Part shown: positions 25,805-34,300 of the stretch, in pieces | Numbering within the stretch: position 1 is the stretch's first letter | How the letters are laid out: each line of letters opens with the position of its first letter | DNA from: Lachnospiraceae bacterium | Lineage (GTDB): Bacteria; Bacillota; Clostridia; Lachnospirales; Lachnospiraceae | Reading direction: 5' to 3' | DNA length: 35,272 nt | NCBI GenBank assembly: GCA_029067205.1 | Contig: JAIEEY010000454.1 | Coordinates: 1-35,272 of the forward strand | The notes under the pieces: generated by a model | What the model was told of the DNA's origin: nothing | The model's input: only the letters and a program-made list of their open reading frames with translations | The model's database searches: none | Translations under genes and position numbers: made by a program

Positions 25805-25978
25805 ATGATACCAAATGATCCAGTGATGCTGTTAAGCTATATGAATCTCAAGCTCAGGGATTTTTATCCAAGTCTTGAGACATTCTGTGAGGACACAGAT
25901 GAGGACATGAAAAAAATAGTAGACAAATTGAGCCAAATCGATTATCATTACGACGAAGAAAAAAATCAGTTTGTGTGA
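25805..25978 (+). CDS. Small DUF4250-family protein
   Basis: A 57-residue frame with a strong GAAGGAGAG upstream. The sequence MIPNDPVMLLSYMNLKLRD, an acidic middle and the ending YDEEKNQFV match the DUF4250 pattern as I know it (start M-PNDP-MLLS, end Y-E--NQF). The family is small, cytoplasmic and uncharacterised. It lies 20 bases after holA, and its last bases precede the ribosome binding site of the ABC binding-protein gene. Confidence 0.85.
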   Translation: MIPNDPVMLLSYMNLKLRDFYPSLETFCEDTDEDMKKIVDKLSQIDYHYDEEKNQFV

Positions 25979-26007
25979 TAGAAGTTAGAAGAGGAGGCTA
26001 TGAGGAG

Positions 26008-27108
26008 ATGATAAAATATAATGTGAAAAAATTGATATTTCCCTTCTTGATGGCAGTTATGCTGCTGCAGGGGTGCGCGGACAAAGACCCGGCGGCAAAA
26101 GCAGTGACAGGCAGCACTGTTGAGGCGGCTGAGGAGCAGCACAGCGAGGGAGAATCAAGGAGTACGATACTCGACGAAAAGCTGGAGAAAGAAGCAGAGA
26201 AACGAGAGGAAGAGGAGGCGTTACTGGCGGAGGAAACAGGGGTTGCTTTTATTGATGACATTGGCAGAAATGTCACTGTGGAGAGTCATGACAGGGTGAT
26301 CACCATGATTGGGAGCTTCACGGATATATGGCTGCTTGCCGGCGGCGAAGTGGTGGGGGCTGCCAATGATTCGTGGGACAGTTTTGAGCTGAATCTGGGC
26401 GCAGATGTAGTAAACATCGGTTCCCATGTGGAGCCGGACATCGAAAAAATCATCGCTGCGAAACCGGATCTGGTTATTGCAAGCGCTAATACAGACGCGG
26501 ATGTAAAAATGGAAAAGATTCTCACTGATTCTGGCATCACAGTGGCGTATTTCTCTGTGTCCAATTTTAATGAATATATGAATATGCTCGAAATCTGTAC
26601 AGATATCACAGGGCGAAAAGACTTGTATGCCAAGAATGGAACAGAGGTGCAGAAACAGGTTGATGCGGCGAGAGAACTCATAAACCAGAGAAATCTGGAG
26701 GGAAAGGAAGCACCTAAGATTGTGTTTTTGCGTGCAAGTGCATCAAGTATCAAGGCAAAAGGCAGTTACGGAAATGTTGGTGGCGAGATGTTTGCCGATC
26801 TGGGATGCGTCAATGTCGCAGATGATGATAACAGCCTGCTCGATGATCTCAGCATGGAGGCGATCATCGCCGCAGATCCGGACTTTATCTTTGTGACGAC
26901 ACAGGGAAAGGACGCCAGGGCAGTGCAGCAGAACATCGAGGAGACCCTGCTGAATAATCCTGCATGGAACAATCTTTCCGCAGTGAAAAATGACAGATAT
27001 TTTGTCCTGGAGAAGGAACTGTATAATCTCAAACCCAACGCAAGGTGGGGAGAGGCATATCAAAAGCTAGCAGACATTTTATATAGTGAGGAAACAGACA
27101 CAGATTAA
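26008..27108 (+). CDS. ABC transporter substrate-binding lipoprotein, iron-siderophore/cobalamin type
   Basis: About 366 residues from the ATG at 26008 (GAGGAGG at 25991); an in-frame GTG at 25975 overlaps the previous gene and is less likely. The signal peptide ends at lipobox LLQGC (Cys23). A charged coiled-coil linker rich in Glu (about 50-80) precedes a Periplasmic_binding_2 fold: DDIGRNVTVESHDRVITM, then VNIGSHVEPDIEKIIAAKPDLVI, then a second lobe ending NPAWNNLSAVKNDRYFVL. This is the BtuF/FhuD/FepB family, binding siderophores, haem or corrinoids. Its gene converges on the matching permease and ATPase genes, with overlapping stop codons. Confidence 0.9.
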   Translation: MIKYNVKKLIFPFLMAVMLLQGCADKDPAAKAVTGSTVEAAEEQHSEGESRSTILDEKLEKEAEKREEEEALLAEETGVAFIDDIGRNVTVESHDRVITMIGSFTDIWLLAGGEVVGAANDSWDSFELNLGADVVNIGSHVEPDIEKIIAAKPDLVIASANTDADVKMEKILTDSGITVAYFSVSNFNEYMNMLEICTDITGRKDLYAKNGTEVQKQVDAARELINQRNLEGKEAPKIVFLRASASSIKAKGSYGNVGGEMFADLGCVNVADDDNSLLDDLSMEAIIAADPDFIFVTTQGKDARAVQQNIEETLLNNPAWNNLSAVKNDRYFVLEKELYNLKPNARWGEAYQKLADILYSEETDTD

Positions 27109-27863
27109 TAAAAAAAGTAATAACTGCCCTCATCGTCAGAAAATTCTTTGATACGAATATCAAATACATCTTCAATAATGTGCTGTTGCAGACACTCTTT
27201 TGGGGTGGCTGTGGCAGCTATTTTTCTGTCCTGCATTATGACAAGCGTGTCAGAAATCCGAAGTGCCTGTCCGAGATCATGAAGGACAAGAATGATAGTT
27301 TTTCCCTGTTTTTTTAACTGAATTATCATTTCCATAAATTCACGCTGCCCATTTAGATCAAGGTATGTGGTGGGCTCGTCCAATACGATATAATCGCAGT
27401 CCTGTGCAAGTGTCATGGCAAAAAAAGCGCGCTGCCGGATTCCGCCTGAGAGAGTGCCAGCATATTGAGCGGCATAGGGACTGACATGCGCAAAATTCAT
27501 AGCATTTTCGACGATTGTAATATCTTTCTGGGATTTTCTGCGCGTAAACCCTAGGTGCGGAAAACGCCCATGTTCGACTAGTGTCCTGACAGGCAGTGAG
27601 GGAATGATGGTGCGCACTTGCGGCAGGAAAGACAGTCTGCGTGCGCGTTCTTTTAAAGGCATGGCTAGATAATCCATATCATCTAGCCTGATACTGCCCG
27701 ACGTGACTTTTGAGGAGCCATTCAGGCACTGGAGCAGGGTTGTCTTGCCGCAGCCGTTTGGACCGATGACAGTCGTGATTTCTCCTGTTTGAAACACTAC
27801 AGAGATATCGTATAATATCGGAACAAGACTGCAGTTGATATCTGCATGACAAAATTCAAGCAT
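27105..27863 (-). CDS. ABC transporter ATP-binding protein, FecE/BtuD type
   Basis: A 252-residue ATPase. Walker A GPNGCGKTTLL (about residues 34-44), signature LSGGIRQRAFFAMTLAQ (a variant of LSGGQ), Walker B IVLDEPTTYLD and H-loop LVLHDLG are all present. The layout and the partner permease place it in the siderophore/cobalamin importer class. It drives uptake through the permease encoded upstream on the same strand; the two frames overlap by 8 bases, implying translational coupling. Its stop codon overlaps that of the convergent binding-protein gene. Confidence 0.94.
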   Translation of the reverse strand: MLEFCHADINCSLVPILYDISVVFQTGEITTVIGPNGCGKTTLLQCLNGSSKVTSGSIRLDDMDYLAMPLKERARRLSFLPQVRTIIPSLPVRTLVEHGRFPHLGFTRRKSQKDITIVENAMNFAHVSPYAAQYAGTLSGGIRQRAFFAMTLAQDCDYIVLDEPTTYLDLNGQREFMEMIIQLKKQGKTIILVLHDLGQALRISDTLVIMQDRKIAATATPKECLQQHIIEDVFDIRIKEFSDDEGSYYFFY

Positions 27864-28842
27864 TGACTCTGCGTCCTCCCTTCTTTATGAATAATAGATA
27901 CAGAAAAAACGGACCGCCGATAAAAGACAGCAGAACACCGGCAGGAAGCTCAAAGGGCGCAAACAATACACGGCCTAAGATATCGCATAGGAGCACAAAG
28001 CAGGCGCCGAGCAGGGCGGAACAAGGCAGTAAATACCGGGCATCATTTCCAAAGAGACTGCGGCAGATATGGGGAACGATCAGCCCGACAAAACTAAGAA
28101 GTCCGGCGTAGCTGACCACACAGCCAGATAGAACACTTGACAGAACCAGCAGTATCAGCCGCATGGAGGTGACATTCAGTCCTAGTGAGCGTGCGATATC
28201 GTCACCGAGCTCGAGGATATTGAGCGGCTTTGTGAGCGAAAAAGATAGCAAAAGCGCCACAATAATGGCAACAGCAGGGAATTTCAGGCGGTCAAAAGTG
28301 ATTCCCGACAGGGAGCCAATCATGAAGGTAGTGAGATTGACAGTGATATCAGTATCAAGGAGTTTGATGGTATTGATGCCTGCGTTCAGAAAGCTTGACA
28401 CGGTGATTCCCGCAAGAATAATAGTCGTGCGGGAACTGTCCGCCATGTATGCAAGTCCAAAGATGACAAGCGTGGTGATCAGGGCACCCATAAAGGCAGA
28501 AGCAGGGACGGCAGATGTATAACTTCCGCCGAGCATCAGTGTGAGCATTACAGCAAATCCGGCACCGGAGTTGACACCGATTGTGTTCGGACTTGCAAGG
28601 GAATTGTTCATGATACTCTGCAAGATAACGCCAGCAGCAGCAAGTCCCATGCCGGCAAGACAGGCGCCTGCCACACGCGGCAGACGCACTGTGTTAACGA
28701 GGATATAAGTGGTGGAATCCTTGTCAAAACCAACCAGACACCGCAGGACACTGATTGGGGAAAGTGGTACGCTCCCAAGAAGGATACCTGCAAAAATGCA
28801 GAGGATCAGCAGTATGACAAGAAATGTTATTTTTTTTCGCAT
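27856..28842 (-). CDS. FecCD-family ABC transporter permease
   Basis: A 328-residue permease with about nine or ten membrane segments. FecCD landmarks are visible: an N-terminal LPRVAGACLAGMGLAAAGVILQSIMNN segment (quoted motif: RLPRVAGACLAGMGLA), then NPLASPNTIGVNSGAGF-like NSLASPNTIGVNSGAGF, and near the C-terminus SYAGLLSFVGLIVPHICR with LPAGVLLSFIGGPFFLYLL. A homodimer would form the channel with two ATPase subunits. GGAG precedes the ATG on the minus strand. The gene starts the minus-strand pair; its promoter must lie in 28843-29000, where I see no clear Fur-like palindrome. Confidence 0.94.
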   Translation of the reverse strand: MRKKITFLVILLILCIFAGILLGSVPLSPISVLRCLVGFDKDSTTYILVNTVRLPRVAGACLAGMGLAAAGVILQSIMNNSLASPNTIGVNSGAGFAVMLTLMLGGSYTSAVPASAFMGALITTLVIFGLAYMADSSRTTIILAGITVSSFLNAGINTIKLLDTDITVNLTTFMIGSLSGITFDRLKFPAVAIIVALLLSFSLTKPLNILELGDDIARSLGLNVTSMRLILLVLSSVLSGCVVSYAGLLSFVGLIVPHICRSLFGNDARYLLPCSALLGACFVLLCDILGRVLFAPFELPAGVLLSFIGGPFFLYLLFIKKGGRRVNA

Positions 28843-29028
28843 GATAAGTATTCTCCGTTTGTGTGTGAATATTTTATCGATTAGGAAATCACATCGGTAT
28901 AGGTCTTTTCACATTCTAATAATGGCATATTTTTATAGTTAAATCAAACAATATTTTTTATCAGGAACCTTTTGCTGTCACTCTGCATATCTTAATTATA
29001 AATGTTGTGCATTTTGGCGGTTCTGTGT

Positions 29029-29751
29029 ATGAAGCATTATAATCGTATTTTCAATATATTGTATTTGATATGTATGGGGTTGACTTTGACAGCTCTGATA
29101 AGACCATTTCTGTCCCCAAAGACGATTCCAGCTATTGCTTCCGCAATCTCTGTTGCGTCCATAGATCCAGATCCTCCTAACAATACATTTGTTGATGCCA
29201 GACGTGTTGCCCTTACGTTTGATGACGGTCCGCATCCTGTATACACAGAACAGCTTCTTGACGGACTGAAAGAACGCGGTGTGAAAGCTACTTTTTTTGT
29301 CACTGGTGAGCACGCAGAGCTTCATCCGGAAATTATAAAAAGAATGGCGGAAGAAGGGCATCTTGTGGGAAATCATACATACAGTCACATCCAGCTAACC
29401 AAAAACAATCGTGAGACTTATAAGGAAGAGTTGATCAAGACGAATGAAATTCTAAAAGAGATTACTGGACAGGAAGTACAGTATGTACGCCCGCCTTATG
29501 GCTCATGGGATAAGTCCTTTGAACAGGAACTTAATATGTTTCCGGTACTCTGGAGTGTAGACCCTATGGACTGGTGTTCTGAAAATGTGAGCCGTATTAC
29601 TGAAAAGGTAGTCAGTAAAGTAAAAGAGAACGATATCATATTAATGCATGATTACTATGATACGTCTGTGGCAGCAGCTCTTAGAGTGGTAGATAAATTG
29701 CTGGATGAGGGTTACACCTTTGTGACAGTGGAGGAGATATTGTTTGACTAA
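29029..29751 (+). CDS. Polysaccharide deacetylase (NodB homology domain)
   Basis: About 240 residues from the ATG at 29029; the start is uncertain because no good ribosome binding site is seen, and a TTG at 29002 or ATG at 29071 are alternatives. The N-terminus has one hydrophobic segment, a signal anchor. The NodB domain has all catalytic motifs: TFDDGPHP (Asp base and metal Asp), NHTYSH (metal His pair), RPPYGSW, WSVDPMDW and LMHDYYDTS (catalytic His, with Tyr-Tyr instead of the more usual I/H). It would remove acetyl groups from peptidoglycan or another N-acetylglucosamine polymer outside the cell. It is divergent from the ABC permease gene. Confidence 0.9.
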   Translation: MKHYNRIFNILYLICMGLTLTALIRPFLSPKTIPAIASAISVASIDPDPPNNTFVDARRVALTFDDGPHPVYTEQLLDGLKERGVKATFFVTGEHAELHPEIIKRMAEEGHLVGNHTYSHIQLTKNNRETYKEELIKTNEILKEITGQEVQYVRPPYGSWDKSFEQELNMFPVLWSVDPMDWCSENVSRITEKVVSKVKENDIILMHDYYDTSVAAALRVVDKLLDEGYTFVTVEEILFD

Positions 29752-29761
29752 GGGAGGAAAA

Positions 29762-29838
29762 TTTAGTATTATTAATTATCGTGATATTTGATACACAAAT
29801 GTTTTGTTGTAGGAACTGCTAATTAATGTTATACTAAA
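29762..29838. repeat. AT-rich inverted repeat with TTTAGTAT...ATACTAAA ends
   Basis: Arms of about 17 bases (TTTAGTATTATTAATTA against the complement of TAATTAATGTTATACTAAA) flank 41 bases that include GGAACTG. It follows the deacetylase gene by about 10 bases and could be a transcript-end structure or a degraded small repeat. AT richness makes chance pairing possible. Confidence 0.35.
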
Positions 29839-29894
29839 TAATAGCAATCTATGAGGTTCCTTATGGCAAGGAAACGGGAAAGGTAATTATATAA

Positions 29895-30377
29895 ATGGAA
29901 AAAAATATAAAATGGCATACATTTGAAGACAGGACTGCCAAATGTTATAAGGCACTGGATAGTGGCGATATGATAAACGAGTGCTGGTACGGCGCATTTG
30001 ATACACTCCTTGAAATCATAGAGGAGGAGAGGGAAAAGTATCCAGATTCTTATAGGGAGCTGGCAGAAATTGATCAGAAGACAGAAAATAAATATAATGT
30101 GCAGGGCTGGGTTGACGACTACTTTAAGAAATTGAGTTCACACAGGGATTATGACAGGATTTACAAGGACGGATTGCGGCTGATCGCTGCCTTTCAGTGG
30201 CAGAAACAGTCGTCAGTACAGATTAAAATGCGGGTTGTGAACGCCATGGAGCGTCTCGGAATGCACGAGGCTGCCAACAAGTACAGCGAGGAGTGGGTGG
30301 GACAGGAACCAGATGACATGAATGCGCTTTTTGCTGCACTGATCTTTGGAAAAAAAGAGAAGGGACAGAGCGAATAA
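29895..30377 (+). CDS. Uncharacterised helical protein
   Basis: A 160-residue protein with GGAAAGG upstream at some distance. I recognise no family. It is predicted to be soluble and mostly helical, with aromatic-rich helices (ECWYGAFDTLLEIIEEERE) and repeated patterns such as GLRLIAAFQWQKQSS and RLGMHEAANKYSEEWVGQEPDDM, suggestive of a TPR-like helical pair. No signal peptide or membrane segment is present. Its stop codon is one base before the start of the epimerase pseudogene, so the two were an operon; that suggests, weakly, a role around nucleotide-sugar or surface-glycan metabolism. Confidence 0.65.
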   Translation: MEKNIKWHTFEDRTAKCYKALDSGDMINECWYGAFDTLLEIIEEEREKYPDSYRELAEIDQKTENKYNVQGWVDDYFKKLSSHRDYDRIYKDGLRLIAAFQWQKQSSVQIKMRVVNAMERLGMHEAANKYSEEWVGQEPDDMNALFAALIFGKKEKGQSE

Positions 30378-30378
30378 A

Positions 30379-31529
30379 ATGTTGGATAAAAATATAAACT
30401 TTGGCAATAAGACGCTGCTCGTGACCGGTGCAGCCGGCTTTATCGGTGCAAATCTCATACTGGAGCTTCTGAAAAATGCAGAGAATGTGCATATAGTAGG
30501 TATTGATAACATGAATACTTACTGCGATGTGTCTCTCAAGGAATTTCGCTTGAACCAGATTTAAGAACTGGAAGCTTCCGTATTGGGGCATTTTACATTT
30601 ATAAAAGGAAATATCGCAGAGAAAGAGCAGGTGCGCGAAGTCTTTGAACAATACAAGCCACAGTTAGTGGTCAATCTTGCAGCGCAGGCGGGTGTGCGTT
30701 ACAGTATTGAGAACCCAGACGCCTATATCGAGTCCAATCTGATTGGCTTTTACAACATACTGGAGGCATGCCGCCACAGTTATGACAATGGCGTATTAGG
30801 AGTAGAACATTTGGTGTATGCAAGTTCCTCATCTGTGTATGGCAGCAATAAAAAAATCCTTACGCGGCAGAGGACAAAGTGGATAACCCAGTGTCACTCT
30901 ATGCTGCTGCCAAGAAGTCCAATGAATTATTGGCATATTCGTATTCGAAACTTTATGGAATTCCGTCAACAGGTCTGCTTTTTTTACTGTGTATGGTCCA
31001 GCAGGGCGGCAAGACATGGCGTATTTTGGTTTCACTAACAAGCTAGTACAGCATTGCCTCCTTCCTCCGCCTTGTCCTGACACAAATATCAGGCACTGTT
31101 TTTCACCGTTATTTAGGCAATGCTGTACTAGTGAAAAATGAGACGATCAAAATATTTAATTATGGTAACTGTCGGCGTGACTTTACGTACATCGACGACA
31201 TTGTCACAGGAGTACAAGCTGCCATGCAGTGTGCGCCGCTTCCCAATGAGGACAACGTGAGATACAAAATCTATAATATTGGAAACAATCAGCCTGAAAA
31301 TCTGCTTGATTTTGTGGAAATACTGCAGGAGGAGTTAAAACGTGCAGGAGTACTGCCAGAAGATTATGACTTTGAGGCGCACAAGGAGCTTGTGGGCATG
31401 CAGCCGGGCGATGTGGAGGTTATGTATGCAGATGTAAGCGATTTGGAGCGCGATTTTGGATTTAAACCGTCGACTAGCTTAAGAGATGGACTCAGGAGCT
31501 TTGCCAAGTGGTACAAGCGATTTTACTAA
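30379..31529 (+). pseudogene. UDP-glucuronate 4-epimerase-like NAD-dependent epimerase, inactivated
   Basis: An extended SDR epimerase is recognisable across the whole span: TGAAGFIGANL (NAD site), NTYCDVSLKEFRL (typical of GAE-type UDP-glucuronate epimerases), LAAQAGVRYS, SSSSVYGS, the catalytic Y-A-A-A-K (in a shifted frame), then FNYGNCRRDFTYIDDIV and the family end FAKWYKRFY. It is broken at least four times: an in-frame TAA at 30562-30564, one-base deletions near 30859 and near 30979, and an 89-bp MITE at 31043-31131. The pieces join cleanly when these are corrected. The ancestral enzyme would make UDP-galacturonate for surface polysaccharide. Confidence 0.92.
31043..31131. mobile_element. 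MITE, internally deleted copy, inserted in epimerase pseudogene
   Basis: An 89-bp element with the same ends as 4751-4935 (CTAGTACAGCATTGC and GCAATGCTGTACTAG). From GCATTGC onward it is identical to the right part of the long copy; 96 bp are missing, exactly the distance between two GCATTGC repeats in the long copy (4759 and 4855). The flanks rejoin as AAGCTAGTGAAA, giving the expected N-K-L-V-K reading of the epimerase, so the empty site is one CTAG. Net insertion of 85 bases shifts the frame. Confidence 0.88.
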
Positions 31530-31542
31530 GTTGTGTCATTTT

Positions 31543-31599
31543 AGGAACTGTAGAAAAATATTCTGCGCAATCTGCATCAGTTATTTTCCTACAGTTCCT
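31543..31599. repeat. Inverted-repeat element with AGGAACTGTA ends, copy B
   Basis: A 57-bp element just after the epimerase pseudogene. The left end AGGAACTGTAGAAAAATA is mirrored by TTATTTTCCTACAGTTCCT at the right. It shares ends with 8236-8324 but has a different interior. It is non-coding. Confidence 0.62.
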
Positions 31600-31708
31600 T
31601 AGATTGTACAGAATGTCGACGATTTCTGCATTGGACGTTTAATCCAAAAGATTATGTATTTTAAAGATTTTAGTAGAATTTTTTGGCATTGTATGATAAT
31701 ATATACAA

Positions 31709-31722
31709 TGTAAGGGCTTACA
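31709..31722. promoter_or_regulatory. Operator-like palindrome TGTAAG-GG-CTTACA
   Basis: It starts on the last base of a TACAAT -10-like hexamer (31704-31709) about 80 bases before the sugar kinase start. It differs from the hydrogenase operator at 10573-10586 only in one central base. A second inverted repeat, CATTGTAT-N8-ATACAATG, lies immediately upstream (31687-31710). It resembles CcpA cre sites without the central CG. Confidence 0.5.
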
Positions 31723-31800
31723 ACTATTATAAATATATGATAAAATAGTAACATAATAATAGTGTAACTGTTAACGATTCACATTTGAGGAGCTAAGAAT

Positions 31801-32847
31801 ATGGATACAAATAAGGAAAATTTCAAGAGAAGAGGATTTGATCTGTTGGCACTTGGAGAGATTTTACTCCGTCTGTCACCGCCGGTAAACGAGAGGCTTA
31901 CCAGAGGTGATGCATTTCAGAAGCAGGCCGGCGGTGCAGAGTTGAACGTCGTATCAGGCACATCGCTTTTAGGGTTGAGAACAGGTATTATCTCAAGGGT
32001 TCCTGCAAATGATTTAGGCAGATACATACAAAATCGTGTGCGCTTCTGTGGTGTCAGCGATGACTATCTGGTCTATGATAAGTCAAAGAATTCCAGACTT
32101 GGCATTTACTACTACGAGTACGGTGCACACCCAAGAAAGCCGAATGTTGTCTATGACAGAAAGAATACAGCGTTTACTGAGATATCCATCGAAGACTTCC
32201 CGGAGGAAATGTTCACATCGGCGCGCTGCTTCCACACGACGGGCATCACGCTTGCGCTTGGTCAGAAGACAAGGGATACCGCGATTGAGATGATTAAGCG
32301 TTTCAAGGAAAATGGAACGCTCATTTCATTCGACGTAAACTTTAGAGGAAATCTGTGGACAGGTGACGAGGCAAGGGAGTGCATTGAGCAGATTCTCCCG
32401 TATGTAGATGTATTTTTCTGCTCGGAGGAGACTGCCAGACTCACGTTCAAAAAAGAGGGCACTGTGCAGGAGATGATGCGGAGTTTTACGAAAGATTACA
32501 ATATCAGCGTGGTAGCATCAACACAGCGCATTGTGCATTCGCCCAAGACGCATTCCTTTGGTTCCTGCATCTATGATGCGATTAATGACTGCTATGTACA
32601 AGAGCCAGCATATGAGAATATTGATGTGGTTGACCGCATCGGAAGCGGTGATGCATACATATCAGGTGCGCTATATGGACTGCTTGCCCATAATATGAAC
32701 TGCACTAAGGCGATGGAATATGGAAATGCCACCGCGGCGGTAAAGAATACGATTCCAGGTGATTTGCCTTCGTCAGACTTAAAAGAAATCGACGGCATCA
32801 TTAAGAACCATCATTCCACTGGACCGCAGCTGGAGATGAACCGGTAA
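31801..32847 (+). CDS. PfkB-family sugar kinase, 2-keto-3-deoxygluconate kinase-like
   Basis: A 348-residue ribokinase-fold kinase with GAGGAG before the ATG. Motifs: LALGEILLRLSPP at the N-terminus, QAGGAELNVVSGTSLLGL (first PfkB signature region), SFDVNFRGNLW and the C-terminal ATP/anion-hole motif DRIGSGDAYISG, where Asp is the catalytic base; Ser replaces the more usual Ala in GAGD. The N-terminal and substrate regions (YYYEYGAHPRKPNVVYDR) look most like KdgK, which phosphorylates 2-keto-3-deoxygluconate from uronic-acid breakdown, but other ketose substrates are possible. An aldolase partner is not adjacent. A clear terminator follows. Confidence 0.88.
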   Translation: MDTNKENFKRRGFDLLALGEILLRLSPPVNERLTRGDAFQKQAGGAELNVVSGTSLLGLRTGIISRVPANDLGRYIQNRVRFCGVSDDYLVYDKSKNSRLGIYYYEYGAHPRKPNVVYDRKNTAFTEISIEDFPEEMFTSARCFHTTGITLALGQKTRDTAIEMIKRFKENGTLISFDVNFRGNLWTGDEARECIEQILPYVDVFFCSEETARLTFKKEGTVQEMMRSFTKDYNISVVASTQRIVHSPKTHSFGSCIYDAINDCYVQEPAYENIDVVDRIGSGDAYISGALYGLLAHNMNCTKAMEYGNATAAVKNTIPGDLPSSDLKEIDGIIKNHHSTGPQLEMNR

Positions 32848-32870
32848 TCAGAAATGAGAGTATGTTTGTA

Positions 32871-32909
32871 AAAGGAGATAGCGTGATTGATTGCGCTGTC
32901 TCCTTTTTA
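32871..32909 (+). terminator. Intrinsic terminator after sugar kinase gene
   Basis: Stem AAAGGAGATAGCG with CGCTGTCTCCTTT (13 pairs including one G-U), loop of about ten bases, ending in TTTTT. It separates the kinase transcript from the galactan cluster. Confidence 0.88.
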
Positions 32910-33045
32910 CACTTACAATAGTACTTTGTACAGCTAGAAATCGGAGTACAAGACAGCCTGGATTGCACATTTTTGCGTGGATAATTGTGTAAAAGTGCTA
33001 AAAATCAACCCTCATTTTCTCACACATGGATTGATGCCGGATGTA

Positions 33046-33076
33046 TTGACTTATAATGCCTTCCTTGTTATGATAA
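33046..33076 (+). promoter_or_regulatory. Putative promoter of the galactan cluster
   Basis: TTGACT (33046-33051) and TATGAT (33071-33076) with a 19-base spacer, slightly long for sigma-A. The LacI-type palindrome lies ten bases downstream of the -10 box. A TATAAT at 33052 is too close to the -35 to pair with it. Confidence 0.5.
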
Positions 33077-33085
33077 ATACAGATG

Positions 33086-33103
33086 CGCAAACGGTTGCGC
33101 AAA
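33086..33103. promoter_or_regulatory. LacI/GalR-type operator
   Basis: TGCGCAAACGGTTGCGCA is an 18-bp near-perfect palindrome (8 of 9 pairs) with the central CG-flanked core usual for LacI-family repressors. It sits between the promoter and the GH53 start, where a bound repressor would block transcription. No lacI-type gene is in the window. Confidence 0.72.
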
Positions 33104-33142
33104 ACGCGAAAAATTAATGTAATAAGAAAATGGAGAGAAATT

Positions 33143-34258
33143 ATGCTGAATTATATCAAGGGAATGGACATCTCATCATTGGATGAAATCGAGAAGCTCG
33201 GTGCGAAGTTTTATGATAACGGGAAAGAGGGCGAATTGATTCAGATACTGAAAAGCTATGATACCAATTACATTCGGTTAAGACTCTGGAATGATCCCAA
33301 ATCTCCTGATGGAAAGCCGTATGGAGCGGGAAATACCGATTATGAGACAACACTTCGCATGGCAAAACGTGTGAAGGCGGCAGGGCTTGGATTTTTGCTA
33401 GACTTTCACTATAGCGATTTCTGGGCAGATCCTGGCAAGCAGAGGAAGCCAAAGGCATGGGCAGACTACAATACAGACCAGCTTGAGCAGGCAGTGCATG
33501 ATTTCACGAAAGAAATGATGATTGGATTGATCAAGGAAGGCGCGGTTCCCGATATGGTGCAGGTCGGAAATGAGTTGTCTAACGGACTGCTCTGGCCAGA
33601 AGGACAGGTTCCAAATTATGGCAATATTGCACGCTTTGTCAGCGCGGGTATCAGAGCAGTGAAGGAGACATGTCCGACTGCAAAGATTATGATCCATCTC
33701 GATAATGGAGGAAATAACGCGTTGTACAGGGAGTGGTTTGACCAGTATATCAATGTCAATAAGGGAGAGGATTTTGACATCATCGGACTTTCCTATTATC
33801 CGTTCTGGCATGGTACGCTTGACGATCTGTCAAATAATATGAATGACATCGCAGTTCGCTATGGAAAGGAACTCGTCATTGCGGAGGTTTCCATGGGGCA
33901 TACTACGGAGGATTATATCGATTATGAAAAGCTTGCGCCAGAGAACAGAAAAGGTATGGCGACAAGACCGGCGCTCTGCGAGAAAGTACCATTCCCGATG
34001 ACCAAAGAGGGACAGTGCGATTTCATGAAGGCATTTTTCGAGGTAGTTGAGAAGGTTCCGGAGAATAAGGGAAGAGGCTTCTTCTACTGGGAAGCTGGGT
34101 GGCTGCCCGTTGCGGGAAGCGGCTGGGCAACAGATGAGGCACTTGCTTATATCAAGGAGGCAGGACCAGGAGGAAACGAGTGGGCTAACCAGGCGTTGTT
34201 TGACTATGACGGGAACGCACTTCCAGCGTTGGAAGTTATCAGGGATTATCAGCCGTAA
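33143..34258 (+). CDS. GH53 arabinogalactan endo-beta-1,4-galactanase, cytoplasmic
   Basis: About 371 residues from the ATG at 33143, chosen because GGAGAG precedes it and MLNYIKGMDISSLDEIE is the family start. GH53 motifs: LDFHYSDFWADPGKQ (about residue 88), QVGNELSNGLLWP (acid/base Glu), GLSYYPFWHGTL and VIAEVSMGHT (nucleophile Glu), and FFYWEAGWLP near the C-terminus. It hydrolyses beta-1,4-galactan, the side chain of pectin. No signal peptide or anchor is present, so it should act inside the cell on imported galacto-oligosaccharides. A LacI-type operator precedes it and galT follows 42 bases later, consistent with a galactan-to-Leloir pathway. Confidence 0.95.
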   Translation: MLNYIKGMDISSLDEIEKLGAKFYDNGKEGELIQILKSYDTNYIRLRLWNDPKSPDGKPYGAGNTDYETTLRMAKRVKAAGLGFLLDFHYSDFWADPGKQRKPKAWADYNTDQLEQAVHDFTKEMMIGLIKEGAVPDMVQVGNELSNGLLWPEGQVPNYGNIARFVSAGIRAVKETCPTAKIMIHLDNGGNNALYREWFDQYINVNKGEDFDIIGLSYYPFWHGTLDDLSNNMNDIAVRYGKELVIAEVSMGHTTEDYIDYEKLAPENRKGMATRPALCEKVPFPMTKEGQCDFMKAFFEVVEKVPENKGRGFFYWEAGWLPVAGSGWATDEALAYIKEAGPGGNEWANQALFDYDGNALPALEVIRDYQP

Positions 34259-34300
34259 TAATTGATGAAATCAATCTTTAATAAATATGGAGGTATCACA

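Noticed and set aside
33052..33057. TATAAT as the -10 box of the galactan promoter
   Set aside because: It abuts the TTGACT -35 with no spacer; TATGAT at 33071 is the better partner although its 19-base spacer is long.
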